A stretch of DNA of 64,000 bases from Croceibacterium soli (GTDB lineage: Bacteria; Pseudomonadota; Alphaproteobacteria; Sphingomonadales; Sphingomonadaceae): NCBI RefSeq assembly GCF_009828065.1, contig NZ_WTYK01000005.1, forward strand, positions 62,001 through 126,000. Direction: 5' to 3'. Position numbers and translations under genes: made by a program. Positions 43,180 through 50,837 of this stretch are shown in pieces (positions within the stretch are counted from its first letter, which is position 1; each line of letters opens with the position of its first letter). Under the pieces are notes generated by a model. That model had not been told where the DNA came from. It ran no database searches and worked only from the letters and a program-made list of their open reading frames with translations.

Positions 43180-44445
43180 CTACTTCTCCTTGCCGGCGAC
43201 GCCGTAGTTGATCTGCGCGTTGCGGGTCTTCTGGAACTCCGGAACGGACATGCCCTTCATCGCCGCATAGATGTCGATGTTGCCGATGCCGGTCACGGCG
43301 CCGAGCTTCTCCAGCATGAAGAAGATCACGCCGTAGTGGATCATGCCGATCCAGTCGCGTTCGCGCACGAGGCGCTTCTCCTCGTCGCTGAGGCCGGCCT
43401 GGGCCATCGCCGCTTCCTCGTCTTCCCGGAACAGCTTGCGGACGGCCGGATCGGTCAGCGAGTGGAGGAAGTGGTTGAGGCGGAAGCCGCGGACCGAGCG
43501 TTCGATGGTGAAGGGGTAAGTGCCCTCCATCTTCTCCACGCCCTTGTAGTCCCACTCCATGCGCTCGCGCAGCGCCTCGTCGCTCTCGGCGGGAGGCGCG
43601 ACGTCGCCCTTGTCGTTCAGGATCATCGTCGCGATCGGGCACATCGACGGGAGGAAGTAGGTCTTGTGCGTGACTTCCACCTCTTCCGACAGCGCGCCGC
43701 GCATCATCAGCCACATGACCACCTCGGCGCCTTCCCAGCCGCCCAGCTCCGCCAGCTTGGCGATCGGGTAGTCGAGCAGCGCTTCGGGGTTCTTCTCGAG
43801 CAGGTCCATGAACTTGTCGTCCCACTCGGGATTGTTGAAGCCGCAGGCCTCGCCGTGAACCTGGTGGCTGAGCCCGCCGGTGCCGGCGATCGCCACCTTG
43901 ATGTCCTCCGGGTAGGACTGGATCGCGCGGCGCAGCGACTTGCCGAACTTGTAGAAGCGGCGGGCCGAGGGCAGCGGCACGGTCAGCACGCCGCAGACGA
44001 TCGGCAGCAGCTTCACCGCCCAGCCGTTCTCGGCATCGTGGTCGACCATGACCGACAGCGGCGAGAACGCGCCGTGATCGAGGCCCTTGCCCTGGAAATA
44101 GCTGAGGTCGAACTCGTCGGCGACCATGACTTTGGCGACATGCTCGGCGAACTTCGGGTCGCCCATGATCGCCGGGATGTCGCGCGGGCCGCCGCCTTCG
44201 TCGGCCGCTTCGAATTTCTCGCCGACGCCCAGCGCGAAGTGGCTGTAGTGGTCGAAGAACGAGGTCATGTGGTCGTTGTAGATATAGACCAGCACGTCCG
44301 GCTTCTTCTCGCGAAACCACTGCTGCACCGGTTCGTAGCCCTCGAAGATCGGCTTCCACACCGGGTCGTCGAACTTCTTCGCGTCCTTGGCGAAGGCGAT
44401 GGTGGGGGTGTGCGACGTGGCTATGCCGCCGACGATCGTAGCCAT
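43180..44445 (-). CDS. Gallate dioxygenase-type extradiol dioxygenase (fused LigB-LigA domains, DesB-like)
   Basis: A 421-residue Fe(II) ring-cleavage enzyme of the protocatechuate 4,5-dioxygenase superfamily with both subunits in one chain. The LigB-like part occupies residues 1-280 and the LigA-like part about 300-420 (GFRLNHFLHSLTDPAVRKLF, RDWIGMIHYGVIFFMLEKLG). The metal ligands are in place: His12 (IATSHTPTIAFA), His59 (YNDHMTSFFDHY) and Glu241 (GGWEGAEVVMWL); GTGGLSHQVHGEACGF holds the catalytic His. Length and positions match gallate dioxygenases such as DesB of Sphingobium. The rest of a gallate/syringate pathway is not nearby. Confidence 0.9.
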   Translation of the reverse strand: MATIVGGIATSHTPTIAFAKDAKKFDDPVWKPIFEGYEPVQQWFREKKPDVLVYIYNDHMTSFFDHYSHFALGVGEKFEAADEGGGPRDIPAIMGDPKFAEHVAKVMVADEFDLSYFQGKGLDHGAFSPLSVMVDHDAENGWAVKLLPIVCGVLTVPLPSARRFYKFGKSLRRAIQSYPEDIKVAIAGTGGLSHQVHGEACGFNNPEWDDKFMDLLEKNPEALLDYPIAKLAELGGWEGAEVVMWLMMRGALSEEVEVTHKTYFLPSMCPIATMILNDKGDVAPPAESDEALRERMEWDYKGVEKMEGTYPFTIERSVRGFRLNHFLHSLTDPAVRKLFREDEEAAMAQAGLSDEEKRLVRERDWIGMIHYGVIFFMLEKLGAVTGIGNIDIYAAMKGMSVPEFQKTRNAQINYGVAGKEK

Positions 44446-44574
44446 TGTGGGCCTCTTCCTCTCGATGCTGCGCAAGGCCGCGCGGGGCCGTGCTCCTTTG
44501 CCCGCATGATGCCACGCGGTGAGGCCCGGGGACAAGCCAATTTCCAGATGCGCGAAATGTTCACGTACCCGAAA

Positions 44575-44613
44575 CGAAAACGGGCGGAGCAGCCTCTCGC
44601 TGCTCCGCCCGCA
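44575..44613 (-). terminator. Rho-independent terminator of the SWIB gene
   Basis: CGGGCGGAGCAGC and GCTGCTCCGCCCG form a perfect 13-bp stem with a 5-nt loop. On the minus strand the stem is followed by TTTTCGTTTC, a weak U-tract. It lies about 40 bp past the stop of the SWIB-domain gene. Confidence 0.85.
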
Positions 44614-44650
44614 TTCATGCCCCCTGCCGGGCGCTGCCCGGCGAGATCGC

Positions 44651-44899
44651 TTAGCTGAGGTGCTTGGAGACCGCGGCCGTCATCTTGAACATGGAGATCT
44701 GGTCCTTGCCGATGACCGCGCCGAGCTTGTCGTCGGGATTGATCATCCGCTTGTCCTTGCTGTCCTGCAGGTCGTTGCCCTTGATGTATTCCCAGACCTT
44801 GCTGGTCACCTGGGCGCGCGTCATCGGCCCCTTGCCGACCACGGTTTCGAGCTCCGACGAGAGCGTGACTGGTTTCTGCAGTGCATTGTTCTTGGCCAT
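44651..44899 (-). CDS. SWIB/MDM2 domain protein
   Basis: An 82-residue protein consisting of one SWIB domain: LQKPVTLSSELETVVGKGPM, TRAQVTSKVWEYIKGNDLQD, MINPDDKLGAVIGKDQISMF and KMTAAVSKHL. Such stand-alone SWIB proteins are common in Alphaproteobacteria and Chlamydiae and may act in chromosome organisation or topoisomerase function; no role is proven. A strong terminator follows. Confidence 0.95.
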   Translation of the reverse strand: MAKNNALQKPVTLSSELETVVGKGPMTRAQVTSKVWEYIKGNDLQDSKDKRMINPDDKLGAVIGKDQISMFKMTAAVSKHLS

Positions 44900-44939
44900 G
44901 GGCCCATCCTTTCCAGGCTAGAGATTCGGTAGCGTCGTC

Positions 44940-45551
44940 TTAATTCAAAAGCTCGGTTTCGTCCTGCTCCCCGTCGAAATCATCCCCACCTTCGTTTTTC
45001 TCGTAGGTTCCAGTGAGCACGGCGGCGGCTACCACGTGGCCCTTCATCGCTGCAACGAGGTCCGCCCTCCCTGCCCCCGGCATCAGCGCGAGCGGCAGGT
45101 CGAGGGCGAAGATCTGGAACACGTAGTCGTGCGCTCCCTGACCCGTCGGCGGATCGGGCAGCAGCCATTCGGAGTTGTTGAACGCGTTCTTGCCGACCCG
45201 CGGCGGAACCTCGCCCTCCAGCAGCTTTCCTTTCTGAGGAGCCAGGCCCCAGACCAGCCAGTGGCAGAACGGCTCCGACGTCGGCGCGTCCGGATCCTCG
45301 ACCACGATCGCCAGTTCCTGCGCACCCGCCGGCGGCGCGGTCCACTCGAGCGGCGGAGCGACGGAGTCCTCCTCTTCGGCGGTGAAGCAGGGATCGAGTT
45401 CCTCGCCGTCGGCGAAAGCCGGCGAAGTCAGCTTGAAGCCGCCCTTGTTCAGCACGTCCTCCCCGCCGATCTGGGCAATGGTCAGCTTTGCATGGCCGGC
45501 GCGGGCGTTCTTCAGCGCCTTTCCGAGCCAGGCGGGTACGTTGTCGTGCAT
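44940..45551 (-). CDS. YbhB/YbcL family Raf-kinase-inhibitor-like protein (PEBP)
   Basis: A 203-residue phosphatidylethanolamine-binding-like protein: LTSPAFADGEELDPCFTAEE, PPLEWTAPPAGAQELAIVVE, DPDAPTSEPFCHWLVWGLAP, AFNNSEWLLPDPPTGQGAHD and YVFQIFALDLPLAL. The D-P-D-A-P and G-x-H-x-Y/D motifs line the ligand pocket. It has an unusually acidic C-terminal tail (NEGGDDFDGEQDETELLN). The biological role is unknown. Confidence 0.9.
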   Translation of the reverse strand: MHDNVPAWLGKALKNARAGHAKLTIAQIGGEDVLNKGGFKLTSPAFADGEELDPCFTAEEEDSVAPPLEWTAPPAGAQELAIVVEDPDAPTSEPFCHWLVWGLAPQKGKLLEGEVPPRVGKNAFNNSEWLLPDPPTGQGAHDYVFQIFALDLPLALMPGAGRADLVAAMKGHVVAAAVLTGTYEKNEGGDDFDGEQDETELLN

Positions 45552-45622
45552 GTCGTGCGTTTCTCCTTCGAACGGGCGACCGTAGGGAAGCGATACCCGC
45601 GCCGCAACCGCCCTGGCTTCAG

Positions 45623-45751
45623 GCGAAGCGAAAGGCGCAAGATCGCCGCCGCCGGCATGTCCTCGCCATAATCGTGCGCACCCGGGTGTTCGGATGTCCC
45701 AGCGGCAACCATCAGCGGAAGCAGGTGTTCCTCGTGCGCGGCATTGCGCCG
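45623..45751 (-). pseudogene. Remnant of a LigB-family (DODA-type) extradiol dioxygenase C-terminus
   Basis: In the gap between the PEBP gene and the lipoprotein gene, one minus-strand frame reads AAHEEHLLPLMVAAGTSEHP, closely matching the C-terminal AHPREEHLLPLMVAAGAA block of aromatic ring-opening (4,5-DOPA-type) dioxygenases. It continues DYGEDMPAAAILRLSLRLKP where those proteins end with a similar strand. Everything upstream of this block is gone, the conserved Pro-Arg is lost, and the frame runs on past the expected stop. It therefore looks like a decayed fragment. Confidence 0.6.
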
Positions 45752-45758
45752 GCTTGGA

Positions 45759-46262
45759 TCAGGGATGCTCGGACCCGGTGAAGCTCTGCGCATCGGTCCA
45801 GGCGCAGCCCTGGCGCTGCTCGGCGCCGACTTCCAGGGTGACGGTGAACGGGTAAGTCCGGTCGCTCATCCCGTCGCTGCATTCGCCCGGGGTCACCGCC
45901 ATCACGAAAGGGGCGCCGTCGAGGGTGCCGGAGAAGGAGAGGCCGTTGCGCCCGGCGAAGCGCTCGACGGGTATTTCGGTGCCGTCGATGTTCTCGGGGG
46001 TGGAATAGGTCAGCGTTCCGCCGGCGACCTGCCCGCCCCAGAACGGTTCCGTTCCGGTGAAGCGCAGGACTTCGTGCTCGCCGATCCCGGCGTAAGGCTG
46101 CCTGTCGTCGGTGTCGCCGGGTCCGCTGGTGGAGGGTGCGGCGACGGCCTCTTCGGAGGCGGCCACTTCGCCTGGGGCGGCTCTATCGGTGCCAGGCTCG
46201 CCCTGGCAGCCGGCCAGCGCAAGAGCGAGGAACAGAGCGAGGGTATGGGGAAGTCGGGTCAT
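45759..46262 (-). CDS. COG3650-like lipoprotein of unknown function
   Basis: A 167-residue lipoprotein (lipobox LALALAGCQG, Cys19) with a low-complexity Ala/Glu/Ser stretch. A small beta domain follows with FTGTEPFWGGQVAGGTLTYS, FAGRNGLSFSGTLDGAPFVM, VTPGECSDGMSDRTYPFTVT and QRQGCAWTDA. The T-E-P-F-W-G and C-S-D-G-M-S-D-x-x-Y segments are those of a conserved family of bacterial lipoproteins with two cysteines likely forming a disulfide. Role unknown. Confidence 0.82.
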   Translation of the reverse strand: MTRLPHTLALFLALALAGCQGEPGTDRAAPGEVAASEEAVAAPSTSGPGDTDDRQPYAGIGEHEVLRFTGTEPFWGGQVAGGTLTYSTPENIDGTEIPVERFAGRNGLSFSGTLDGAPFVMAVTPGECSDGMSDRTYPFTVTLEVGAEQRQGCAWTDAQSFTGSEHP

Positions 46263-46327
46263 GCCGCACCCTACGCGCGCGCCGCGGGCGGAGCAAGGAT
46301 GGGGCGCTGGTTGGAAGCGTGCCCGGC

Positions 46328-46573
46328 TCAGTCGTGCGCTTCGGCGTCCTCAGCCACGCGGGCGGCTTCCTCGGCCTCGGCAGCGCGGCGTTCGACGCGG
46401 ATCAGTTCGGCCTTGGCCCGGTCTCGTTCGACCTTCTTCGCCTGGTTGGCGAGCGAGCGCCACACGGCGGCCGAGCGTTCGGCCCGTTCGCGGACCATGA
46501 CTAGTTCGGCCTTCGCGGCCTCGGCAGCGGATTCCTTGGCACGCGCATCGTAGAACTGGAATGTCTGGCTCAC
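46328..46573 (-). CDS. Small coiled-coil protein (81 aa)
   Basis: A nearly all-helical protein of Ala/Glu/Arg/Lys heptads: AKESAAEAAKAELVMVRERA, SAAVWRSLANQAKKVERDRA, IRVERRAAEAEEAARVAEDA. The start FQFYDARAKESA recalls small sphingomonad proteins of unknown role. There is no signal peptide or membrane helix. It follows the cspA gene on the same strand after a hairpin. Confidence 0.68.
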   Translation of the reverse strand: MSQTFQFYDARAKESAAEAAKAELVMVRERAERSAAVWRSLANQAKKVERDRAKAELIRVERRAAEAEEAARVAEDAEAHD

Positions 46574-46611
46574 GGGCGCGTCTCCTGGGGTCGTCGGATT
46601 GATAGTAGGCG

Positions 46612-46644
46612 CCCCGGGCGCGGCGATGACGCGCGCGCCCGGGG
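46612..46644. terminator. GC-rich hairpin after cspA
   Basis: CCCCGGGCGCG and CGCGCCCGGGG form an 11-bp stem with an 11-nt loop, 16 bp beyond the cspA stop. No T-run follows on the minus strand, so it is a probable but incomplete terminator. Confidence 0.5.
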
Positions 46645-46660
46645 TCCCGAAGTCGGTGGC

Positions 46661-46867
46661 TTAGGCCGCCGAGAGATTGACCGCGGAGGCCTTGCCGTTA
46701 CGGCCGGTCTCTACCTCGTAGTTGAGGCGCTGGTCCTTATCGAGCGTCTGCATCCCGGCCGCCTGGACGGCGGAGATGTGGACGAAGCTGTCTGCGCTGC
46801 CGTCGTCGGGCTGAATGAAGCCATAGCCCTTGTCGGTGTTGAAGAACTTTACGGTGCCGGTAGGCAT
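46661..46867 (-). CDS. Cold shock protein, CspA family
   Basis: A 68-residue OB-fold RNA chaperone: TGTVKFFNTDKGYGFIQPDD with RNP1, SADSFVHISAVQAAGMQTLD with RNP2, then LNYEVETGRNGKASAVNLSA. The ATG is chosen from the family's universal M-x-x-G-T-V-K-F-F start, preceded by AAAGGAAA. The frame is open for another 66 codons upstream, which is probably the long untranslated leader typical of cold-shock genes. Confidence 0.95.
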   Translation of the reverse strand: MPTGTVKFFNTDKGYGFIQPDDGSADSFVHISAVQAAGMQTLDKDQRLNYEVETGRNGKASAVNLSAA

Positions 46868-47208
46868 AGTCTGTTTCCTTTCGAGAAACGGGTCGATCGC
46901 CGGCAGCAGTTTGGCTGGCCGCCGATCATTCGGTTGTCCGCCCGCAACGTGCGGGCGGTAGTCGCGTCGGGTCGTCAATCGAAAGGAAGTCGTCGTCAGC
47001 CTTGCGCCCCGGCAACCGCTGAGCGGATACGCGGGGCGTTCGTCATTCGCCGAAGTCCGTCGCAAAATTCGACGTCAGCGCCGCCGCTATACCACAGGGC
47101 CCGCGGAACGCCTAATCGCATCGCCTCAGCACTTGCCCGGCCCGCCGCGCCGATTCGGAACCGGCCCGGCACCGCTGCATTTTTTCCTTAGAGGAGAGTG
47201 CTTTCGGC
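46868..47208. other. Intergenic region holding the cspA leader and a divergent promoter
   Basis: 341 bp without a gene between the divergent cspA and a small membrane-associated protein gene. On the minus strand it presumably contains the long 5' leader of the cold-shock mRNA; a possible -10 (TATAGC, around 47083) lies about 210 bp upstream of the ATG. On the plus strand an AGAGGAGA ribosome site precedes the next gene. No repeat family is present here. Confidence 0.4.
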
Positions 47209-47718
47209 ATGAGCGGAGCAGCGAAGTTCCTGTTGACCACGATCGGCGGCGGCGTCCTGCTCGGCACTGCCGGCGGCTACCTGGCCGACCCCAAGATGCA
47301 GCAGTACGGCGGCAACGAGCCGTGGCGGCAAATGCTGGAGTCGGACCGGTCTCCGTCCGAGAGTCCGCTCGCCATCGAGGCCCCGCCGTATGACTTGCGG
47401 CCATACGGCGGCAGCCACAGCTACGCCCCGGAGTTCGCCGACGACCCGATCGAAACCTGGTCGGATCCTTACCTCGATGCCGACTGGCTCGAGTACGAAC
47501 CCGATTGGCCGGAGCCGCCGCAGATCGCCCGGCTCGAGATCGAGGAGCCGGAGGCGCCGTCCTACGGGCGCACGGTCGAGTTCCCCCCGCCGTCGATCAC
47601 CAGGACCGCCGAGCGCGCGGAGCGGGCCGCGGACGACGCGAGCCTGGCGGCCAGCGAGCCTGCCGACCTGCCGCCGGAGCCGCGGGTCGCCCAAGGCGCA
47701 TTGCCCGCTATCTGGTAG
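47209..47718 (+). CDS. Acidic protein with N-terminal membrane anchor, unknown function (169 aa)
   Basis: An N-terminal hydrophobic segment (FLLTTIGGGVLLGTAGGYLA) is followed by a long Pro/Glu/Asp/Tyr/Trp-rich region (EFADDPIETWSDPYLDADWL, EYEPDWPEPPQIARLEIEEP). Many aromatic-acidic pairs suggest an extended extracytoplasmic segment. No domain is recognised. A strong AGAGGAGA ribosome site supports the start. Confidence 0.68.
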   Translation: MSGAAKFLLTTIGGGVLLGTAGGYLADPKMQQYGGNEPWRQMLESDRSPSESPLAIEAPPYDLRPYGGSHSYAPEFADDPIETWSDPYLDADWLEYEPDWPEPPQIARLEIEEPEAPSYGRTVEFPPPSITRTAERAERAADDASLAASEPADLPPEPRVAQGALPAIW

Positions 47719-47764
47719 GAATGGACTGCGCCGGAGCCGGACGCCGGCCCCGGCGCGTCACGCG

Positions 47765-48328
47765 TCAGGGAAGTTCGCGCGCCTGGGTGAGGTGGCCTTC
47801 GACCACGGTGGCCGTTTCCTGCGCGAAAGCTTTGAGCGCCTCGTTGTCGCCGTTCGCCGCATAGCCCTGGAGCAGTGCGAGCGTCGCTTCGTGGGCGGCG
47901 ACCTGCTGCTGGGCATAGGTCTGGTCGAAGTTCTCGCCGGCATCGCGCAAGGCCTGCAGGTCCTGCTGCTGCTTGGGCGTCATCTGCGGGTTGACCGTTA
48001 CGCCGGTCGCCTGTGCGGCGGCATCCTTCAGCTTGGTCGACGAACTGGTATGATCGTCGATCATCATCTGGGCGAACGACTTGACCCCTTCGCTGGTGCC
48101 GTTCTCCTGCGCCAGCCGCGATGCTTCGATCTCGTACATGTCGCTGCCGGCGACGGCGTCGACGAACTGCTGCGCGGTCTGCGGCTGGGCCGCCATGTCG
48201 TCCGCTGCAACCGAAGTCTGGTCGGCCGCGGCGGTGTCTTCCATCGGCGCTTCTTCCTCGGCATCGCCGCATCCGGCGAGGGCCAGGGCGAGCGCGCCGG
48301 CGGTGGCGAAAAGAATCTGCTTGGTCAT
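47765..48328 (-). CDS. DUF4142 domain lipoprotein
   Basis: A 187-residue exported protein (MTKQILFATAGALALALAGC, lipobox Cys20), an acidic linker, and a DUF4142 helical bundle: TAQQFVDAVAGSDMYEIEAS, RLAQENGTSEGVKSFAQMMI, DDHTSSSTKLKDAAAQATGV and HEATLALLQGYAANGDNEAL. The D-D-H motif is conserved in this ferritin-like family. Function is unknown, but it is often stress-induced. An alternative ATG lies three codons upstream. Confidence 0.9.
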   Translation of the reverse strand: MTKQILFATAGALALALAGCGDAEEEAPMEDTAAADQTSVAADDMAAQPQTAQQFVDAVAGSDMYEIEASRLAQENGTSEGVKSFAQMMIDDHTSSSTKLKDAAAQATGVTVNPQMTPKQQQDLQALRDAGENFDQTYAQQQVAAHEATLALLQGYAANGDNEALKAFAQETATVVEGHLTQARELP

Positions 48329-48492
48329 GGTCCTCATCCTCTGCTGAGCCTCCCCGAGCAACCGGGCAGCGGCGGCTCGGTTCCGGCTCTCATCCGTTTT
48401 CGGCCACCCCCTACCGGAAGAGCAGGGGAACACCCGCGCGCGTCACGCGCTTGGGCCGTGGATCCGCGTTTTCTCGAGGAGGAGAACCACCG

Positions 48493-48918
48493 ATGACCGT
48501 CAACACCGCCACCGCCCGCTACGAAGGACTCGGCAAGGACGGCCGCGGCCATGTCGCCACCGCTTCGGGAGTGCTCAATGCCTCCTACGGCTTCGGCACC
48601 CGCTTCGAGGGGCAGCCCGGCACCAATCCCGAAGAGATGATCGCCGCCGCCCACGCGAGCTGCTTCACGATGGCGACCAGCTTCGCGCTGGCCAAAGCCG
48701 GCCACAGCGACGGCACGCTGGAGACCGAATGCAAGGTCACGCTGGAGAAGGACGGCGACGGCTTCTCGGTTACGCGCTCCGCCCTGAAGCTGACCGGCCG
48801 GGTGCCGGGGATCGCGCGCGAGGAGTTCGAGCGGCTGGCGGGCGAGGCCAAGGCGGGCTGCCCGATCTCCAAGCTGCTCAACTGCGAGATCACCCTGGAG
48901 ACCGCGTTCGAGGAGTAG
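48493..48918 (+). CDS. OsmC/Ohr family peroxiredoxin-like protein
   Basis: A 141-residue OsmC-type protein. The two redox cysteines are in HASCFTMATSFALAKAG (about residue 57) and AGCPISKLLNCEITLE (about 122), with the catalytic Arg/Glu of the N-terminal strand in FGTRFEGQPGTNPEEMIAAA. The family reduces organic hydroperoxides using thiols. An AGGAGGAGAA ribosome site precedes the ATG. Confidence 0.94.
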   Translation: MTVNTATARYEGLGKDGRGHVATASGVLNASYGFGTRFEGQPGTNPEEMIAAAHASCFTMATSFALAKAGHSDGTLETECKVTLEKDGDGFSVTRSALKLTGRVPGIAREEFERLAGEAKAGCPISKLLNCEITLETAFEE

Positions 48919-48996
48919 CCCCGGCGAATTCGCGGGCGTTCGGCGCGATTTGCGCTAAGCTGCCGGCCGGGCATTCCGCCCGCACTGGAAACGACC

Positions 48997-49131
48997 ATGG
49001 CCAAAGGCCAGAACAAATCGAACCGCGAAGTCCGCAAGCCCAAGGCCGAGAAGGCGCCGAAGCAGAACGCTTCCAACCCGTCGATCAAGCCCGGCGGCAT
49101 CAAGGGCCTGGAGAACATGAAGAACGGCTGA
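48997..49131 (+). CDS. Small basic conserved protein (44 aa)
   Basis: It starts MAKGQNKSNREVRKPKAEKA and ends NPSIKPGGIKGLENMKNG, highly charged and without hydrophobic segments. Similar Lys-rich microproteins beginning M-A-K-G-Q are widespread in Proteobacteria but lack a known role. It has an ACTGGAAACG ribosome-site region upstream and lies between the osmC-like gene and a convergent small gene. Confidence 0.7.
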   Translation: MAKGQNKSNREVRKPKAEKAPKQNASNPSIKPGGIKGLENMKNG

Positions 49132-49146
49132 TCCGCCGGCGGCGCG

Positions 49147-49302
49147 CTAGGCCGGCTTGCGGGCCTTGTGCTCGGCGATCAGCCGGTCGAGCTCGGCGAT
49201 CCGCTGACGCTCCGGCGTGTCCTTCGCCAGCCCCTTGAGCCGGCACGTCGCCCACAGGGCCTTGCGCTCTGATTCCAGCGCCTTGAGATAGAGATCGGCC
49301 AT
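49147..49302 (-). CDS. Small helical protein (51 aa)
   Basis: It reads MADLYLKALESERKALWATC and ends with RQRIAELDRLIAEHKARKPA: two short amphipathic helices with Arg/Glu pairs and a basic end. It resembles small conserved sphingomonad proteins. A GGAG-type ribosome site lies just upstream on the minus strand (CAGGAGCCCGA). Function unknown. Confidence 0.62.
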   Translation of the reverse strand: MADLYLKALESERKALWATCRLKGLAKDTPERQRIAELDRLIAEHKARKPA

Positions 49303-49398
49303 TCGGGCTCCTGTCGTTGGCCGCCGCATATAGGCATCGGCGGCGGAATAGGACAGGGCCCGCTTCGGCGATTCCCGGAGCTCAAGAGGAGACCCAGC

Positions 49399-49860
49399 AT
49401 GCCCGGCCCGATCCGCATCCTCGTCGATGCCGATGCCTGCCCGGTGAAGGACGAGATCTACCGCGTGGCGGAGCGCCGGCAGGTGCCGGTCTCGGTCGTC
49501 AGCAACAGCCCGTTCCGCGTGCCGACCGGCCCGCTGGTGGAGCGGGTCGTGGTCTCCGGCGGGTTCGACGCCGCCGACGACTGGATCGCCGAGCGGGCCG
49601 ATGCCCGCACCGTGGTGATCACCGCCGACATCCTGCTGGCCGACCGCTGCCTCAAGGCCGGGGCCACGGTGATCGGCAACAACGGCCGCCCCTTCACCGA
49701 AGCCTCGATCGGCGCCGCCATCGCCACCCGCGCGATCATGGCCGACTTGCGCGCCGGCGGCGACGCGATCGGCGGCCCGGCTCCGTTCGCCAAGGCGGAC
49801 CGCTCGCGATTCCTGCAATCGCTCGACGAGGCGCTCGTGCGGCTGGAGCGCAAGGGCTGA
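49399..49860 (+). CDS. YaiI/YqxD family protein (DUF188, PIN-like)
   Basis: A 153-residue protein: RILVDADACPVKDEIYRVAE with the acidic cluster, VVSNSPFRVPTGPLVERVVV, DDWIAERADARTVVITADIL, LADRCLKAGATVIGNNGRPF and RADLRAGGD-like MADLRAGGDAIGGPAPFAKA. The conserved D-A-D-A-C-P start marks the DUF188 family, whose fold is related to PIN nucleases; activity is unproven. AAGAGGAG precedes the ATG. Confidence 0.94.
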   Translation: MPGPIRILVDADACPVKDEIYRVAERRQVPVSVVSNSPFRVPTGPLVERVVVSGGFDAADDWIAERADARTVVITADILLADRCLKAGATVIGNNGRPFTEASIGAAIATRAIMADLRAGGDAIGGPAPFAKADRSRFLQSLDEALVRLERKG

Positions 49861-49887
49861 ACCTGGACGGCTAGAGCGGACCTGGCC

Positions 49888-50100
49888 GAAGTTGAGAGGG
49901 GGCCGCGACGCCGCCGGTCGGAGCTGCGCTCCGAACCCCTCTCCCAACCCTCTCCCGCAAGGGGAGAGGGCTTTGTTTGCGCCGCCTCCCCTCGCCCTCC
50001 CTCTTCGTCACCCCGGACTTGGTCCGGGGCCCATTTCTCCGCCCGCACCGACCTGTCCAGGCGGCGCGATGGATGCTGAAACGAGTTCAGCATGACGAAG
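49888..50100. repeat. Composite repeat A: CCCTCTCCC/GGGAGAGGG hairpin plus CACCCCGGAC and CAGCATGACG elements
   Basis: From the left: CCGAAGTTGAGAGGGGGC, GGTCGGAGCTGCGCTCCGA, CCCTCTCCCGCAAGGGGAGA, then CACCCCGGACTTGGTCCGGG and ATGGATGCTGAAACGAGTTC with AGCATGACG. A near-identical 210-bp copy lies at 50580-50793, so the YciI gene between them is flanked by direct repeats. Confidence 0.9.
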
Positions 50101-50154
50101 GTGGGGGCGGATTGTGAGTGTTAGCGCGCGTTGAACTGACCCCAGCCACTCCGC

Positions 50155-50469
50155 CTAGAGCGGGTTCACCGCGCCTTCGCCCACGACCGTCAGCCACTCG
50201 CGCACCCGCCACGCCGAGACCAGCCCGTTCGCCACGTAAGGATCGGCCCTCGCGAAAGCCTCCGCGGGGCCGGCATCGTCGCCGGCGAACAGCAGCACCG
50301 CCTCCTCCGCCGGATCCAGCGCGCCGCCCAGCAGCAACTCCCCCCGCCCCGCCGCCGCCCGCGCCAGCGCGAGATGCTCGGCCCGAAAGGCCGGGCGGCG
50401 ATCGAGGTACGCGGGCGCGAGGGTGTAGGTGAGCAGGAAATGGCGGGTGCGTGGGAGAGGTGCGGACAT
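50155..50469 (-). CDS. YciI-like protein
   Basis: A 104-residue ferredoxin-like-fold protein: HFLLTYTLAPAYLDRRPAFR, AEHLALARAAAGRGELLLGG, EEAVLLFAGDDAGPAEAFAR and ADPYVANGLVSAWRVREWLT. The conserved R-x-x-H-L-x-x-A and the D-P-Y/F-x-x-x-G-L elements mark the YCII family, which has a conserved His/Asp pair and no firmly known reaction. It is flanked on both sides by near-identical repeat blocks. Confidence 0.88.
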   Translation of the reverse strand: MSAPLPRTRHFLLTYTLAPAYLDRRPAFRAEHLALARAAAGRGELLLGGALDPAEEAVLLFAGDDAGPAEAFARADPYVANGLVSAWRVREWLTVVGEGAVNPL

Positions 50470-50550
50470 GGCGGCCTTTTCACTCGGCGGAGGCTCGGAG
50501 GGAAGCGCTTTCCGCGGCCTCGCCGCTGTGCCTTCTCTCCCCTTGCGGGA

Positions 50551-50793
50551 GAGATACGGAGGCTTGGCAACTCGTTGCCTAGCCGAAGTTGAGAGGGGGC
50601 TGCGAGGCCGCTGGTCGGAGCTGCGCTCCGAACCCCTCTCCCAACCCTCTCCCGCAAGGGGAGAGGGCTTTGTTCGCCGGGCTGCCCTCGCCCTGCCTGT
50701 TCGTCACCCCGGACTTGTTCCGGGGCCCATTTCTCCGCCCGCGCGGATCTGTCCTTGAGGCGCGATGGATGCTGAAACGAGTTCAGCATGACG
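50551..50793. repeat. Composite repeat B, near-identical copy of the 49888 block, with an extra CTTGGCAACTCGTTGCC hairpin
   Basis: It begins GGAGGCTTGGCAACTCGTTG with CCTAGCCGAAGTTG, also found near 15165-15200, and then repeats the block described for composite repeat A. The gap of about 370 bp between the YciI gene and the VOC gene contains only this repeat and a preceding CCCTTGCGGG element (from about 50500). Confidence 0.9.
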
Positions 50794-50837
50794 GAGGTGG
50801 GCGGGTTGTGAGTGGTGGCTCGCGTGGCGCCCCGCGC

